A stretch of 64,000 nucleotides of DNA. Origin: JACVRW01 sp963812915. Lineage in GTDB: Bacteria; Actinomycetota; Thermoleophilia; Solirubrobacterales; Thermoleophilaceae. Shown piece after piece: positions 1 through 8,615 of this stretch; position 1 is the stretch's first letter, and every line of letters starts with the position of its first letter. The translations under genes and the position numbers were made by a program. Location: NCBI GenBank assembly GCA_963812915.1, contig CAWEXB010000001.1, forward strand, positions 242,648-306,647, written 5' to 3'. Under the pieces are notes generated by a model. That model was not told the origin of the DNA. It did no database searches and saw nothing but the letters and a program-made list of their open reading frames with translations.

Positions 1-636
1 CCGCTGTGCGTCGGGCCGGTCGCCGATCACCACGACGTCTCCCGCCGCGATCCGGCTGGGGGACCCGACGTCCATGGACTGCGCCCAGACCCGGCCGGCG
101 ATCTCCCCCTCGTCGCCGGCGACCAGCTCGCCCTCCAGCACACCCACCACCGCGCTCACGCTCGTGGGCGCGTCCACCAGACTCGACGCCTCGCGAGACT
201 CGCGAATGTAGCGGCGAGCGAGGGCTCGCTCAGTCATCACGCCGACGAGCGCGCCTTCCTCATCGACGATGGGCATCAGATCGAGACCGCCGCCGGCCAT
301 CGCCTGCCCGACCGCGCGCACGGGCTCGCCATGCTGGGCCACCGGAAATCCCTCGCGCATCACGTCGCAGACTCGGAGCATCACGTGCGGCAGCAGGTCG
401 GGCTCCGCAGCGCCGCTGCGACCGAGCAGCCAGCGCGTCTGTGCGTTCGCCTCTCCCAGGCGCGCCGGCACATACTCGCTGCGCGGATCGAGCCGCCGCT
501 TGAGCTCCGCGTAGCCGATCGCGGACCCGATCGAGTCCGTGTCCGGATTCCGGTGGCCAGTGATGTAAATCACCGGGTTGCTCGTATCACCGCGCGCGTA
601 GGGTCGGCCGCTCCGATCCAGCTCCGCGCGCTCCAT
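1..636 (-). CDS. ppaC: Manganese-dependent inorganic pyrophosphatase with CBS-DRTGG insert (5' part)
   Basis: The frame is open over 212 codons from an ATG at 636 and runs off the left edge, so only the N-terminal part is present. Residues 22-45 hold the DHH-family II pyrophosphatase signature ITGHRNPDTDS followed by AIGYAELKRRLDP. The middle has a CBS-like segment (DLMPIVDEEGALVGVMTERALARR split over about residues 118-142), and the last part begins a DRTGG domain (GELVAGDEGEIAGRVW). Family II enzymes hydrolyse pyrophosphate in the cytoplasm; CBS-DRTGG forms are usually near 550 residues and regulated by adenine nucleotides (family knowledge). Family identification is firm; the start is less certain because no strong ribosome site precedes 636. 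Confidence 0.85.
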   Translation of the reverse strand, partial: MERAELDRSGRPYARGDTSNPVIYITGHRNPDTDSIGSAIGYAELKRRLDPRSEYVPARLGEANAQTRWLLGRSGAAEPDLLPHVMLRVCDVMREGFPVAQHGEPVRAVGQAMAGGGLDLMPIVDEEGALVGVMTERALARRYIRESREASSLVDAPTSVSAVVGVLEGELVAGDEGEIAGRVWAQSMDVGSPSRIAAGDVVVIGDRPDAQR

Positions 637-737
637 CGCACCATAACCGTGCCCCGGGCGGCAGCCTCGCACACCCGCCGCGGATAGGTCAATCGGCCGT
701 GCGGTGGGACCACCCGACCGCCGTCCGGGGGCCAAGT

Positions 738-758
738 GTAAGCTATAACTTACGTAAG
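738..758. promoter_or_regulatory. Overlapping GTAAG inverted repeats upstream of the DUF899 gene
   Basis: GTAAG-N6-CTTAC (738-753) overlaps the perfect 10-bp palindrome CTTACGTAAG (749-758). This AT-rich patch in a GC-rich region lies 30 bp before the start at 789, where an operator would be expected. A repressor of ArsR/HxlR/MarR type is plausible but none is encoded next to it. Confidence 0.5.
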
Positions 759-788
759 ACCTGGTTGACGCTTGAGGAGGCACGTTCG

Positions 789-1535
789 ATGACCGACACC
801 GACTGGATGCAGCTCCAGAGCATCGCGCTCTGGGAGGACGCGGAGCTGCCGGGGCGGCTGTGGCCCGAGGGCGCGAGCGAGGAGTATGTCGCTGCGCGGC
901 GGGCGCTTGCCGAGGCGGAGATGGCGCTGCGCGACCAGGTCGAGGACGTCGCGCGCCGGCGCCGCGAGCTGCCGCGAGGCGCGGTGGTCGGCGACTATGC
1001 GTTCGCCGAAGGGTCGCGTGATCTCGTGCGGGACGAGCCCGTCCGGAGCACGACGCTGCGCGAGCTGTTCGGCGAGCACGACGAACTCGTCGTCTACCAC
1101 CTGATGTTCCACCCCGACGACGACGCGGCGTGCGCGATGTGCGCGCTGTGGGTCGACGGGTTGCACGGGGTGTCGCACCACATCACGCGCCGGGCCGGCC
1201 TCGCCCTGATCGGCAAGGCGCCGCTCGACAAGCTGCGGCGCTTCGCGCGCCGCCGCGGCTGGGACGGGCTGCGGATCGTTTCCAGCCACGGCACCTCGTT
1301 CAACGGCGACCTGGCGGTCGAGGCGCCGAACGGCGCTCAGGTCCCCGCGGTCAGCACCTTCGTCCGCGAGGGCGACGAGGTGCGCCACGTCCAGACCCGA
1401 CCCGCCGACTACGCCGACGGCTCCGTGCGCGGCATGGACCTGATCTCGCCGGTATGGAACGTTTTCGACCTCCTGCCGTCGGGTCGCGGCGAGTGGCTGC
1501 CCGACAACGGCTACCCGGGCAGGGCGCGCGGCTGA
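789..1535 (+). CDS. DUF899 thioredoxin-like family protein
   Basis: 248 residues from an ATG preceded by a strong GAGGAGG at about 775-780. The pattern is that of the DUF899 family: N-terminal helix rich in Glu/Arg, then RSTTLRELFGEHDELVVYH, a Met/Cys segment (DAACAMCALWVDG), a core ending in RIVSSHGTSFN, and a C-terminal MDLISPVWNVFDLLP. DUF899 proteins have a thioredoxin-like fold, and their substrate is unknown; the CxxC-like CAMC could be redox active (inference). The palindromes just upstream suggest induction. A second DUF899 gene lies at 48700. The family call is confident, the function is not known. Confidence 0.85.
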   Translation: MTDTDWMQLQSIALWEDAELPGRLWPEGASEEYVAARRALAEAEMALRDQVEDVARRRRELPRGAVVGDYAFAEGSRDLVRDEPVRSTTLRELFGEHDELVVYHLMFHPDDDAACAMCALWVDGLHGVSHHITRRAGLALIGKAPLDKLRRFARRRGWDGLRIVSSHGTSFNGDLAVEAPNGAQVPAVSTFVREGDEVRHVQTRPADYADGSVRGMDLISPVWNVFDLLPSGRGEWLPDNGYPGRARG

Positions 1536-1545
1536 CGGGACTGGG

Positions 1546-2115
1546 TCACCCGTCGAGATGCAACCGCTCGCCCTGTGGCCCGACGATCATGATGAGCTCC
1601 ACGGGGCCGTCGACAGCGCCGAACCAGTGGGGCGTCCAGGTGGAGAACTCCACGGCCTCGCCGGGCTCGATCGTGAACTCCTCGTCGCCGAGCAGCAGCC
1701 GCATAGGCCCGCTGAGGACGTAGAGCCAGTCGAGCCCCTCGTGCACCGGCAACACGCCCGGGGGTGCGCGCCGCTCCGGGCTGACGTTGATCTTGTAGGC
1801 GCGCGGGCCGGCGGACCCGCGGTGGGTGAGCGGCCAGACCGTCATGCCGTCGCTGGTCCGCGGCCGTTCGCGCACGCGGGGATCCTGGGGCGGCGCGGAG
1901 CCGAGCAGCTCGTCGGCGGTCACGCCGAGCCCGGCGGCGAGCGCGGGGAGGTGGTCGAGGGCCAGGCGGCGCTTGCCGGCTTCGAGGCGGCTGAGCGTCG
2001 AGACGTCGATGCTGGCGCGCTCGGCGACCTCCCGGAGCGTCAGTCCCCGCTCCGTGCGCAACTCCCGCAGCCGCCGCCGGACGCGCGCGTCGACGGCCTC
2101 CTCGTTTGCCTGCAT
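1546..2115 (-). CDS. XRE-family regulator with C-terminal cupin sensor domain
   Basis: 189 residues. Residues 10-70 form a helix-turn-helix (RRLRELRTERGLTLREVAE, then STLSRLEAGKR), and residues 110-189 form a cupin (GLDWLYVLSGPMRLLLGDEE, PGEAVEFSTWTPHWFG). This architecture is a one-component regulator where the cupin senses a small molecule or redox state. It is divergent from the flavoprotein gene at 2163 with only 47 bp between, so it most likely controls that gene and itself. The ATG at 2115 sits inside nested inverted repeats, which fits autorepression. Confidence 0.9.
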   Translation of the reverse strand: MQANEEAVDARVRRRLRELRTERGLTLREVAERASIDVSTLSRLEAGKRRLALDHLPALAAGLGVTADELLGSAPPQDPRVRERPRTSDGMTVWPLTHRGSAGPRAYKINVSPERRAPPGVLPVHEGLDWLYVLSGPMRLLLGDEEFTIEPGEAVEFSTWTPHWFGAVDGPVELIMIVGPQGERLHLDG

Positions 2116-2129
2116 GGCAAACTAGTTTG
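2106..2129. promoter_or_regulatory. Nested palindromes between the XRE-cupin and flavoprotein genes
   Basis: The perfect 12-bp palindrome CAAACTAGTTTG (2118-2129) abuts TTGCC-N5-GGCAA (2106-2120), which overlaps the start codon of the regulator. It is the likely operator for the divergent pair. Confidence 0.6.
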
Positions 2130-2162
2130 ACATGGGAAGGTCCCGCGTGCCACGCTGACGAC

Positions 2163-3119
2163 GTGGACACGACTTGGGACTGCATCGTCGTCGGGGCGGG
2201 CGCCGCCGGTTTGAGCGCCGCGCTGGTGCTCGGACGCGCTCGCCGGCGGACGCTCGTCGTCGACGCCGGAGGCCAGAGCAACCGCCACGCCGAGGGAATC
2301 GGCGGCCTGCTCGGCCACGACGGTCGCCCGCCCGCAGAGCTCTACGCCGCAGGGCGCCACGAGCTCGCGGCCTACCCGACCGTGGAGCTGCGGTCGGGCC
2401 AGGTCATCGCCGGCGAGCGGCACGACGCGGGTTTCGTGCTCGTGCTGGCCGACGGCTCCCGCGAGCCGGCGCGGCGGGTGCTCCTCGCCACCGGCATGGA
2501 CTACCGCTATCCCGCGCTCCCCGGGATCGCCGAGCGGTGGGGCCGCTCGGTGTTCCACTGCCCGTTCTGCCACGGCTGGGAGATGCGCGACCAACCACTA
2601 GGAGTGCTCGACCGCGGCGCTGCGGGGGTGCAGCGGGCGCTCCTGCTGCGCTTGTGGAGCGACGACCTGACGCTGCTCGCCGACGGGCCCGCCGAGCTCG
2701 AGGCCGATGACTCCGAGCGGCTGCGGGCGGCGGGAATAGTGGTCGACGAGCGCCGCGTCGCCGGGCTGCGCGGCCCGGGCAGCACCCTGACGGCGGTCAC
2801 CTTCGCCGACGGCGGGGAGCGCACGTGCCACGGCCTGCTCGTGCCCATCACGCTGCACCAACGGCCCGCACTCGCGGAGCAGCTCGGCGCGGCTGCGGCC
2901 GAGCCGGGGCGCGTCGCCGTCGACGCGGTCGAGGTCGACCCGACGTTCCACACCAGCGTGCCGGGACTGTTCGCCGCCGGCGACGTGAGCTCGCAGATGC
3001 CGTCCGTGGCGAACGCGGTCGCCGCGGGGTCGAGCGCTGCAGCAATGATCGTCCACGACCTGGTGGACGAAGCACACGCCGTCGCACCCGCCCGCGCCGG
3101 CGCGGACGCCACTCGATAG
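2163..3119 (+). CDS. Thioredoxin reductase-like NAD(P)/FAD-dependent oxidoreductase
   Basis: 318 residues from GTG 2163, chosen because the FAD motif VVGAGAAGLSAALVLGRA then begins near residue 9, as is usual. The redox pair is CPFCHGWEM (about residues 137-145), as in thioredoxin-reductase-like enzymes. The NADPH-binding glycine motif is weak (GVLDRGAAGVQRALLL instead of GxGxxA). The C-terminus has PGLFAAGDVSSQMPSVANAV, the second FAD-contact signature. It probably reduces a thiol or small-molecule substrate in the cytoplasm. Paired with the divergent XRE-cupin gene, it looks like a redox-responsive unit. Confidence 0.85.
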   Translation: MDTTWDCIVVGAGAAGLSAALVLGRARRRTLVVDAGGQSNRHAEGIGGLLGHDGRPPAELYAAGRHELAAYPTVELRSGQVIAGERHDAGFVLVLADGSREPARRVLLATGMDYRYPALPGIAERWGRSVFHCPFCHGWEMRDQPLGVLDRGAAGVQRALLLRLWSDDLTLLADGPAELEADDSERLRAAGIVVDERRVAGLRGPGSTLTAVTFADGGERTCHGLLVPITLHQRPALAEQLGAAAAEPGRVAVDAVEVDPTFHTSVPGLFAAGDVSSQMPSVANAVAAGSSAAAMIVHDLVDEAHAVAPARAGADATR

Positions 3120-3176
3120 CTTGCAACGAAGGAACGCTCGTCGCCGGACGGCCTCGCCTGGCGACGGCTGCTGAGG

Positions 3177-4703
3177 CTACGGACTGGGCGCGGCGGCGCC
3201 GACCAGGCGCTCGATCAAGTCGACGTACTGGCGCAGGTGGCGCGGACCCAGGAACAGCTCGCGCACCGCCTCGCGCGCACGCTCGCCCATAGCCCGGGCG
3301 CGCGGCTGGTCCGCCAGCAGCCCGGTGACCGCGTCGGCGAAGCCCGCCAGGTCGTGCGGCTCTACGAGCAGTCCGGTCTCGCCCTGGACGATCTGCTCTT
3401 GGATGCCGCCGACGCGGCTGGCCACCACCGGTCGTGCCTTCCACATCGCCTCGGCCACGGTCAGGCCGAAACCCTCGGCAAGGCTCTTCTGCACCGCGAC
3501 CTGAGCCCGCCGCTGGAGGGCGTTGACGATCGCGGCGTTCTCCTCGATGTCGTCCATCGGGAGCGAGAAGAGGTGGATCCGCTCCTGCAGAGCTTCGTCG
3601 CAGGCCGCCCGTCGCCGGGTGACCTCGGAGAGCACCTCAATGCCCTCGGGGTCGTCGGCCACGGCGGCAGTCGACGGGCCGGCCAGCACGAGATGCGCCT
3701 CGGTGCGTCGGCCGATGCCCTCGCGGAACGCCTCCAGCAGCCCGAGCGGGTCCTTGAGGCGGTCCCACCGCGATACCTGGATCACCGCGGGCGCGTCCGG
3801 CGGCAGGGGCGGGGACCCGAGCAGGTCCGCGCGGCGGTCTACCCGGCCGGGCGTGCCGTCGAGACGCGTGAAAGCCGGGTCCGCCGGCGCCTGGCCCGGC
3901 TCGATCCCAGATACCCGCAGGATCCCCGTCACAGTCTCCGGGGCCAGCGCCTGGTTCTTCGGAGAGAAGGCGTCGATCGAGGGCGGGATGATCGTCACCT
4001 TCGCCGGGTCGAGACCCTCCCAGACGAAGGCGCCGCGCGAGAAGACGACGGCGTCGGCCTGGCGGACGTGCGGCAGGAGGAAGGCCCACGCCTCTCGGGC
4101 GGGCTCTTCCGCCACGTCCATCCCCACGTGGCAGCGCCACACCACATGGGCGCCCCGACCGCGGATCGGCTCGATCAGGCCGGCTGTCTGCGGGTCGTGG
4201 AGGAGGACCACGTCGCCGGCGCGCACGAGCGGGGCGAGTTCTCGGGCGTTCCGGGCGGCGGTCTCGCGATACGCCTCCATGTCGGACGGCCCGAGCCCCT
4301 GGCCGTCACCCCGTGAGCCGTGCAGCATGTTGTGGATTCGCTTGGTGACACGGAAGAACGCAGGGTCGCCGCCGATCACCAGCCAGCGGGCGTCGAGCCC
4401 CGCGCCGCGGATGTATGCGAGCAGCGACGCGAGCATCTCCGCCACGCCCCCGCCACGCGCCGTCGAGTTCACGTTCCACGCCACGCGGTGCTCGAGCAGC
4501 GCGCGTCCGCGCGCGATCGTCCGCTCGAACTCCTCGGCCTGATCGGGGTTGAGGATCTCCATGAACCGCTGCGGTGGCACAGGGGCGACCGGTACGTGCG
4601 TGATTACCGTGGGCGCCGATCCCGTGACAGCCTCCATGGTCAGCCGGACGCGCGGCCCCCGACCGAGCCGGGAGCCTGCTCGAAAGGAGACCTCACGCTT
4701 CAT
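3177..4703 (-). CDS. treT: Trehalose synthase-type GT4 glycosyltransferase
   Basis: 508 residues from ATG 4703, which has GAGGTG ten bases upstream. It has two Rossmann-like halves: the N-terminal half has WNVNSTARGGGVAEML and LHDPQTAGLI, typical of TreT, and the C-terminal half has VSRWDRLKDPLGLLEAF, EGFGLTVAEAMWKARPVV and GLLVEPHDLAGFADAV, the GT4 donor-sugar signature. TreT joins a nucleotide-sugar glucose to glucose to give trehalose, in the cytoplasm (family knowledge). It is monocistronic, and the next gene upstream is divergent. It could also be a related GT4 with a different acceptor; TreT is the best match. Confidence 0.8.
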   Translation of the reverse strand: MKREVSFRAGSRLGRGPRVRLTMEAVTGSAPTVITHVPVAPVPPQRFMEILNPDQAEEFERTIARGRALLEHRVAWNVNSTARGGGVAEMLASLLAYIRGAGLDARWLVIGGDPAFFRVTKRIHNMLHGSRGDGQGLGPSDMEAYRETAARNARELAPLVRAGDVVLLHDPQTAGLIEPIRGRGAHVVWRCHVGMDVAEEPAREAWAFLLPHVRQADAVVFSRGAFVWEGLDPAKVTIIPPSIDAFSPKNQALAPETVTGILRVSGIEPGQAPADPAFTRLDGTPGRVDRRADLLGSPPLPPDAPAVIQVSRWDRLKDPLGLLEAFREGIGRRTEAHLVLAGPSTAAVADDPEGIEVLSEVTRRRAACDEALQERIHLFSLPMDDIEENAAIVNALQRRAQVAVQKSLAEGFGLTVAEAMWKARPVVASRVGGIQEQIVQGETGLLVEPHDLAGFADAVTGLLADQPRARAMGERAREAVRELFLGPRHLRQYVDLIERLVGAAAPSP

Positions 4704-4797
4704 GGTCGCCCACCTCGGGATGGCGTGTCTCAAACGACCAGATGCGGCGCCGCGACTCTCTGGAGCCGAGCGGCTGGACTACGGAGCCCCGCGTGAA

Positions 4798-4827
4798 GGA
4801 TTTGGGGGTCTCTGGCGCCCCAAATCC
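4798..4827. repeat. Perfect 10-bp stem hairpin, possibly REP-like
   Basis: GGATTTGGGG (4798-4807) and CCCCAAATCC (4818-4827) enclose a 10-base loop GTCTCTGGCG. It lies between divergent genes, so it is not an ordinary terminator. A hairpin with a similar loop occurs at 36888-36922. Confidence 0.6.
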
Positions 4828-4872
4828 GCGAGGAACTTGGGAGCAGCGCGCCGATCCGGTTACGATCGGCCG

Positions 4873-5217
4873 GTGTCACATGCGGCCGCACTCGTCGATG
4901 AGATCGCCAATGAGCTTGACACCTGGCCCGGTGTGCACATCGAGCGACTCTCCGAAAACTCCGCCCTCGTGCGCTACCAGGAGCTAGAGCTCGGAGTCCT
5001 CGATCGCGACCGTGGCATAGCGGAGTTGCGCTTCGCGCATCTCGAGCACGACGAGCTCGTCGAGCATGGGGATGCTTCGCCAGCCGATTCGAAGCCCGAA
5101 GACCATGTGGTGAGCCACAACGTCGAGGGGCCGTCGGACGTGACCGGCGTACTCGAGCTCTTCGACCGCCGCTACCGCGAACTGCGCGGCGAGGAGTACC
5201 CCGACAGCGTGGAGTAG
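4873..5217 (+). CDS. Luciferase-like domain (DUF5519-type) protein
   Basis: 114 residues from GTG 4873. The order LDTWPGVHIERLSENSALVRY, ELGVLDRDRGIAELRFAH, HDELVEHGDASP and GVLELFDRRYREL resembles the small alpha/beta domain annotated as luciferase-domain or DUF5519. No catalytic motif is known. It is monocistronic, 84 bp before the cupin gene. The family call is moderate; it could be left as hypothetical. Confidence 0.6.
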   Translation: MSHAAALVDEIANELDTWPGVHIERLSENSALVRYQELELGVLDRDRGIAELRFAHLEHDELVEHGDASPADSKPEDHVVSHNVEGPSDVTGVLELFDRRYRELRGEEYPDSVE

Positions 5218-5300
5218 CCGGCCCGAGGCAGTTGGGACGCGAGCCGCGGTGAGGAGATCGTCGGCACGGCCGCCTAGCACCTCCAACCAAGGAGACCGCC

Positions 5301-5708
5301 ATGCAGATCACCAAGAACTCTCTCGAAACCGCGCCCGGGCCGAGTGACTGGTTCACCGGCGCCGTCTATCTCGACACGGTCGCGATCCCCTCGGAGCCCT
5401 CTCGCCTGGCGGCCAGCAGCGTCCACTTCACTCCGGGTGCCCGGACCGCGTGGCACACCCACCCCTTCGGCCAGACGATCTACGTCACAGAGGGCGTTGG
5501 CCTCTGCCAGCGCCGCGGCGGGCCGATCGAGGTCATCCGTCCCGGCGACCGCGTGTTTTTCGAGCCGGGTGAGGACCACTGGCACGGCGCCGCCCCCGAC
5601 CGCTTCATGACCCACCTCGCGATGCAGGAAGTGGACGACCAGGGCAGCCCCGTCACCTGGGGCGAGCACGTCACCGACGAGGAGTACCGCGCCACCCCGT
5701 CCACGTGA
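5301..5708 (+). CDS. Single-domain cupin protein
   Basis: 135 residues, ATG with AAGGAG six bases upstream. Cupin motif 1 is WHTHPFGQTIYVTEGVG and motif 2 is RPGDRVFFEPGEDHWHGA, so the metal ligands (His, His, Glu, His) are all present. This type is close to mandelonitrile-lyase-like and carboxymuconolactone-associated cupins, usually Mn- or Fe-binding. The substrate is unknown. It ends five bases before the convergent MBL gene. Confidence 0.85.
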   Translation: MQITKNSLETAPGPSDWFTGAVYLDTVAIPSEPSRLAASSVHFTPGARTAWHTHPFGQTIYVTEGVGLCQRRGGPIEVIRPGDRVFFEPGEDHWHGAAPDRFMTHLAMQEVDDQGSPVTWGEHVTDEEYRATPST

Positions 5709-5713
5709 CGGTT

Positions 5714-6565
5714 TCAGATGGCGAGTTCGATCAGGCGACCTTCTCGGGCCATCTCGACGGCGCCCTCCTGCCCGCGCGACGTCGCCAGGGTCCGCGCCTC
5801 CTCGCCGATCGCGTCCAGGTGAACGTCGTCATGCCCAGGATCGTGATGGAACAGCAGCGTCCGGGCGGACTCGGCGCGATGTGCGAAGGCGAGAGCGTCC
5901 GAAACCCGGGAGTGCCCCCAGCCGCGGCGCTCTGGGTACTCAGAATCGGTGAACTGGCAGTCGTGGATCAGCAGCGACGCGCGCGACGCGAGCGCGTGCC
6001 CCGAGATCCAAGTGGGTCTGGCCTTGTCCAGATCCTGTCCGAGGCCCGGCTCGTGGTCGGGGAGGTAGCACAGACTCCCGGCGCCGGCCTCGAGCCTGTA
6101 GCCGAGCGTGGGCCCGCGATGGGCGACGAGCGAGGCCCTGACGTCGACGCCGCCAAGGCGCCACGGCGAGGTTGGCGCGTCCTCGAAGATCACACGCGCC
6201 GGCAGCTCACGGATCTCCACTGGGCAGAGGGGGCTCGAGATGTAGCGGGCCACGCGCTCGCGCAGCGCCCGCCCGGCGGCGGGTGGACCCCAGACCGTGA
6301 CCTCGACGGCGGGATCGAAGAGGGGGGCGAAGAACATCAGGCCCTGAATGTGGTCGAGGTGGAGGTGGGTCAGGAGGACGTGCACGTGGCGGCACCGCCC
6401 GGCGATTGCCGCGCCCAGCTCCCGGATGCCGCTTCCGGCATCCAGGATCAGCTCGGTTCCATCCGCGGTCGTGACTTCCACGCAGGAGGTATTACCCCCG
6501 TAGCCGGCCGCAGCCGAACCCGGCACGGGAATCGATCCACGCACACCCCACAGCTTCACGCGCAT
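5714..6565 (-). CDS. MBL-fold metallo-hydrolase
   Basis: 283 residues from ATG 6565, four bases after the stop of the PAS gene, so the two are co-transcribed. The start KLWGVRGSIPVPG with YGGNTSCVEV is the hallmark of a well-known MBL subgroup found beside signalling genes. The metal site HxHxDH is seen as LLTHLHLDHIQG, with later ligands in DCQFTDSEY and LFHHDPGHDD. It probably binds two metal ions. With its PAS partner it may process a nucleotide or other second messenger, but this is inference from neighbours. Confidence 0.85.
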   Translation of the reverse strand: MRVKLWGVRGSIPVPGSAAAGYGGNTSCVEVTTADGTELILDAGSGIRELGAAIAGRCRHVHVLLTHLHLDHIQGLMFFAPLFDPAVEVTVWGPPAAGRALRERVARYISSPLCPVEIRELPARVIFEDAPTSPWRLGGVDVRASLVAHRGPTLGYRLEAGAGSLCYLPDHEPGLGQDLDKARPTWISGHALASRASLLIHDCQFTDSEYPERRGWGHSRVSDALAFAHRAESARTLLFHHDPGHDDVHLDAIGEEARTLATSRGQEGAVEMAREGRLIELAI

Positions 6566-6569
6566 GAGC

Positions 6570-7016
6570 TCAGCTTTCCTGCTTCGCGGGCACTGGCCAG
6601 AAGACAATCAGGGCTCCGTGATTGCCTGCCGGGCCGACCAGCGGTAACGCGCCCGCGACGATCTCGACCAACCCGGCCTCGGCTCGGATGAAAAACTGCG
6701 CGTAGCCAGGGCGACCGTCGCGTAGGGCACCGGTCAGCGGCAGTTGTTCGAAGGGAATCGGTCGCCCGTGCCCATCGAAGAGCCCCATCTCGGCGCTCCA
6801 CTCCGGTCGGGTGATACGCCCCCTCTCCTCGAAACGGGTGCCGATCACGGCCTCCGCAGCGTCGTTGTAGTAGACGAGCGCGCCTTCGGCATCGACCAGG
6901 AACGCCGCCAGCGAGATGATCGATACGAGGTTGCGCGCAAGGATCAGCTCGAGGGGATGCTGGGCTTCCCCCTCGCTGACGTGGTTGATTCGATCGAGGC
7001 CGGGTCGCTCGTCCAT
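6570..7016 (-). CDS. PAS-domain protein
   Basis: 148 residues from ATG 7016, preceded by GGGAGAAGG. The central part reads LVSIISLAAFLVDAEGALVY then NDAAEAVIGTRFEE, a PAS N-terminal half, and the rest (RDGRPGYAQFFIRAEAG, VEIVAGALPLVG, GALIVFWPV) is the PAS beta-sheet. No output domain is fused, so it may sense a ligand and act on the MBL enzyme encoded directly downstream (inference from operon order). Confidence 0.8.
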   Translation of the reverse strand: MDERPGLDRINHVSEGEAQHPLELILARNLVSIISLAAFLVDAEGALVYYNDAAEAVIGTRFEERGRITRPEWSAEMGLFDGHGRPIPFEQLPLTGALRDGRPGYAQFFIRAEAGLVEIVAGALPLVGPAGNHGALIVFWPVPAKQES

Positions 7017-7318
7017 GGCCTTCTCCCCAGTGGGCTCGTGAGGACGGGCCATCGACCGGCGCGATCCTCGGGCCCCACTCTACGCGCAGCCCTTCGGTTG
7101 ACGCCGCGCTGCCCCTACGGCCGCGCGGATGTCCTCGAGTGCGTGCGTCGGGAAGCCTCGAATGTGATGGGTGGCTCAGGGGGAGGTCGGAACATCGGGT
7201 GAGCGGATTTGGCCGGGGCCTCGGCTGTCTGGTAGCTTCGGCGCGGCGGCCTTGGCGGCTGTCTGGTTTGGTCTCGGCGTGACAGCCGGGCCGGTGCGGT
7301 TCGAGCTAGGAGGCTGGC

Positions 7319-8548
7319 ATGCGCGCAGTTGCTTTCCCACGCGGGACACGGGCCCTGGTTGGGGGATTGGCGGTGATGGCCTGTGTGGGGGCGGCCGTCC
7401 CTGCAGTGCTCGGGAATGCAGTGGCGAGCCCTGACAGGGACAAGCTCGCGGCTCGGCTGCTGGAGCTCGATCCCGCCGCCCGCGTCGGTGGTAACACGCA
7501 GGTGTCCACACCCGCGGGGGCCGGGCTTGTGGGGGTGCCCGGTCGTGTCAACTTCATACTCGGGCTGGGGCACCGCCAGCGGATCATCGGCGGCAACGGC
7601 CACGATCAGCTCGGCGCCCGCGGCCGTGGCGCCAGCGTCCGCGGCGCCGGTGGTCGCGACTTGATCCACGGCGGGCGCGGCGACCAGCGCCTCCACGGCG
7701 GCCGCGGCCACGATTTGATCCACGGCGGCCACGGCCACGACATGATCCGCGGCGGCCACGGCCACGACATGATCCGCGCCGGCCGCGGTCACGACCGCGT
7801 CCGCGGCGGCCGCGGTCACGACCGCATCCACGGCGGCGCCGGCCGCGATCGGCTCGAGGGCGGCCCCGGCCGCGATCGGCTTGTCGACAGGCAGGGCGCC
7901 ACGGTCGCGGTTGCCGGGCCGGGAGACCGCGTCGACGTCGCCGACGCCGACAGCGACCGCGTGCTGTGCGCGGCCGGCTCGACCAACCGCATCGTCGTCG
8001 ACCGCGGCGACCGGCTCCACCCCAACTGCCACGGCCCGGCCACGAGCGTGAGCTACCGGCGCCCCCCGAACGGGCCGCCGACGGCCGACGCCCCGGCGGC
8101 CCACGCCGCCCAGCAGCCACCCATCACAGGCAGCGGCACCAACGAAAGCCCCTACACGGCGGAATGCACCGCCCCGCAAAACGTCGACTGCACCACGCCC
8201 CTCTTCGCAGCGCGCAGCCTCACCAATCTCTGGGCAAACGAGTACGTGCCCGCCTACAAGTGCCCTACCTCTCACCCATACATGTACAACCAAAGCTACG
8301 CGCCCCAGGGCACGAACCTGCCGCCGGGCGTCGGGGTCCTCGGGCTGGGGCCGATCGGCATGAACATCAGTGGGCTGGAGACGAGGCAGGACCGTGAATT
8401 TGACGCGACCCGGGTGTACGCGCTCGGGACGTTGACGGGCGGTCTCAACTCAAGCGCGACGAACTGGACGACGGGCACAGCGTCGTACCAGATGCAGCTC
8501 CACTGCACCAGCGACCGCACCCACGCCAACAGGTGGGTGGTCGGATGA
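7319..8548 (+). CDS. Exported protein with RTX-like GGxGHDxI repeats
   Basis: 409 residues from ATG with AGGAGG upstream. Residues 1-36 are a Sec-type signal peptide (RALVGGLAVMACVGAAVPAV). Residues 91-189 hold about eleven nonapeptides of the RTX calcium-binding type, but unusually rich in His and Arg (GGRGHDLIH, GGHGHDMIR twice). After a cap segment with two Cys (DRVLCAAGSTNRI, HPNCHGP) there is a C-terminal domain of about 150 residues with four further Cys and no family I recognise. Classical RTX proteins use type I secretion; here a signal peptide is present instead. Calcium or other metal binding at the cell surface is likely; a catalytic role is not visible. Confidence 0.8.
   Translation: MRAVAFPRGTRALVGGLAVMACVGAAVPAVLGNAVASPDRDKLAARLLELDPAARVGGNTQVSTPAGAGLVGVPGRVNFILGLGHRQRIIGGNGHDQLGARGRGASVRGAGGRDLIHGGRGDQRLHGGRGHDLIHGGHGHDMIRGGHGHDMIRAGRGHDRVRGGRGHDRIHGGAGRDRLEGGPGRDRLVDRQGATVAVAGPGDRVDVADADSDRVLCAAGSTNRIVVDRGDRLHPNCHGPATSVSYRRPPNGPPTADAPAAHAAQQPPITGSGTNESPYTAECTAPQNVDCTTPLFAARSLTNLWANEYVPAYKCPTSHPYMYNQSYAPQGTNLPPGVGVLGLGPIGMNISGLETRQDREFDATRVYALGTLTGGLNSSATNWTTGTASYQMQLHCTSDRTHANRWVVG
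7589..7885 (+). repeat. 27-bp tandem coding repeats (RTX-like nonapeptides)
   Basis: Eleven consecutive 27-bp units encode the GGxGxDxxx repeats. Two adjacent units encoding GGHGHDMIR are almost identical in DNA (CGCGGCGGCCACGGCCACGA pattern near 7747-7800), which suggests recent expansion by slippage or unequal crossover. Confidence 0.75.
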
Positions 8549-8615
8549 GCGAGGCCCGCGCGTAGTCCAGCGGCCTGCGGGCAAGTCGCGCCGCAGGCAT
8601 GCGACGATTGCACGC

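Noticed and set aside
5705..6691. 328-codon plus-strand frame
   Set aside because: Antisense to the MBL gene, whose metal motifs are unambiguous.
7589..7885. CRISPR-like tandem repeats
   Set aside because: Units are contiguous 27-mers in frame, without spacers, and encode RTX nonapeptides. No CRISPR array was seen in the window.
7115..8293. 392-codon minus-strand frame with Ala/Val repeats
   Set aside because: Shadow of the RTX repeats; the repetition comes from the plus-strand gene.
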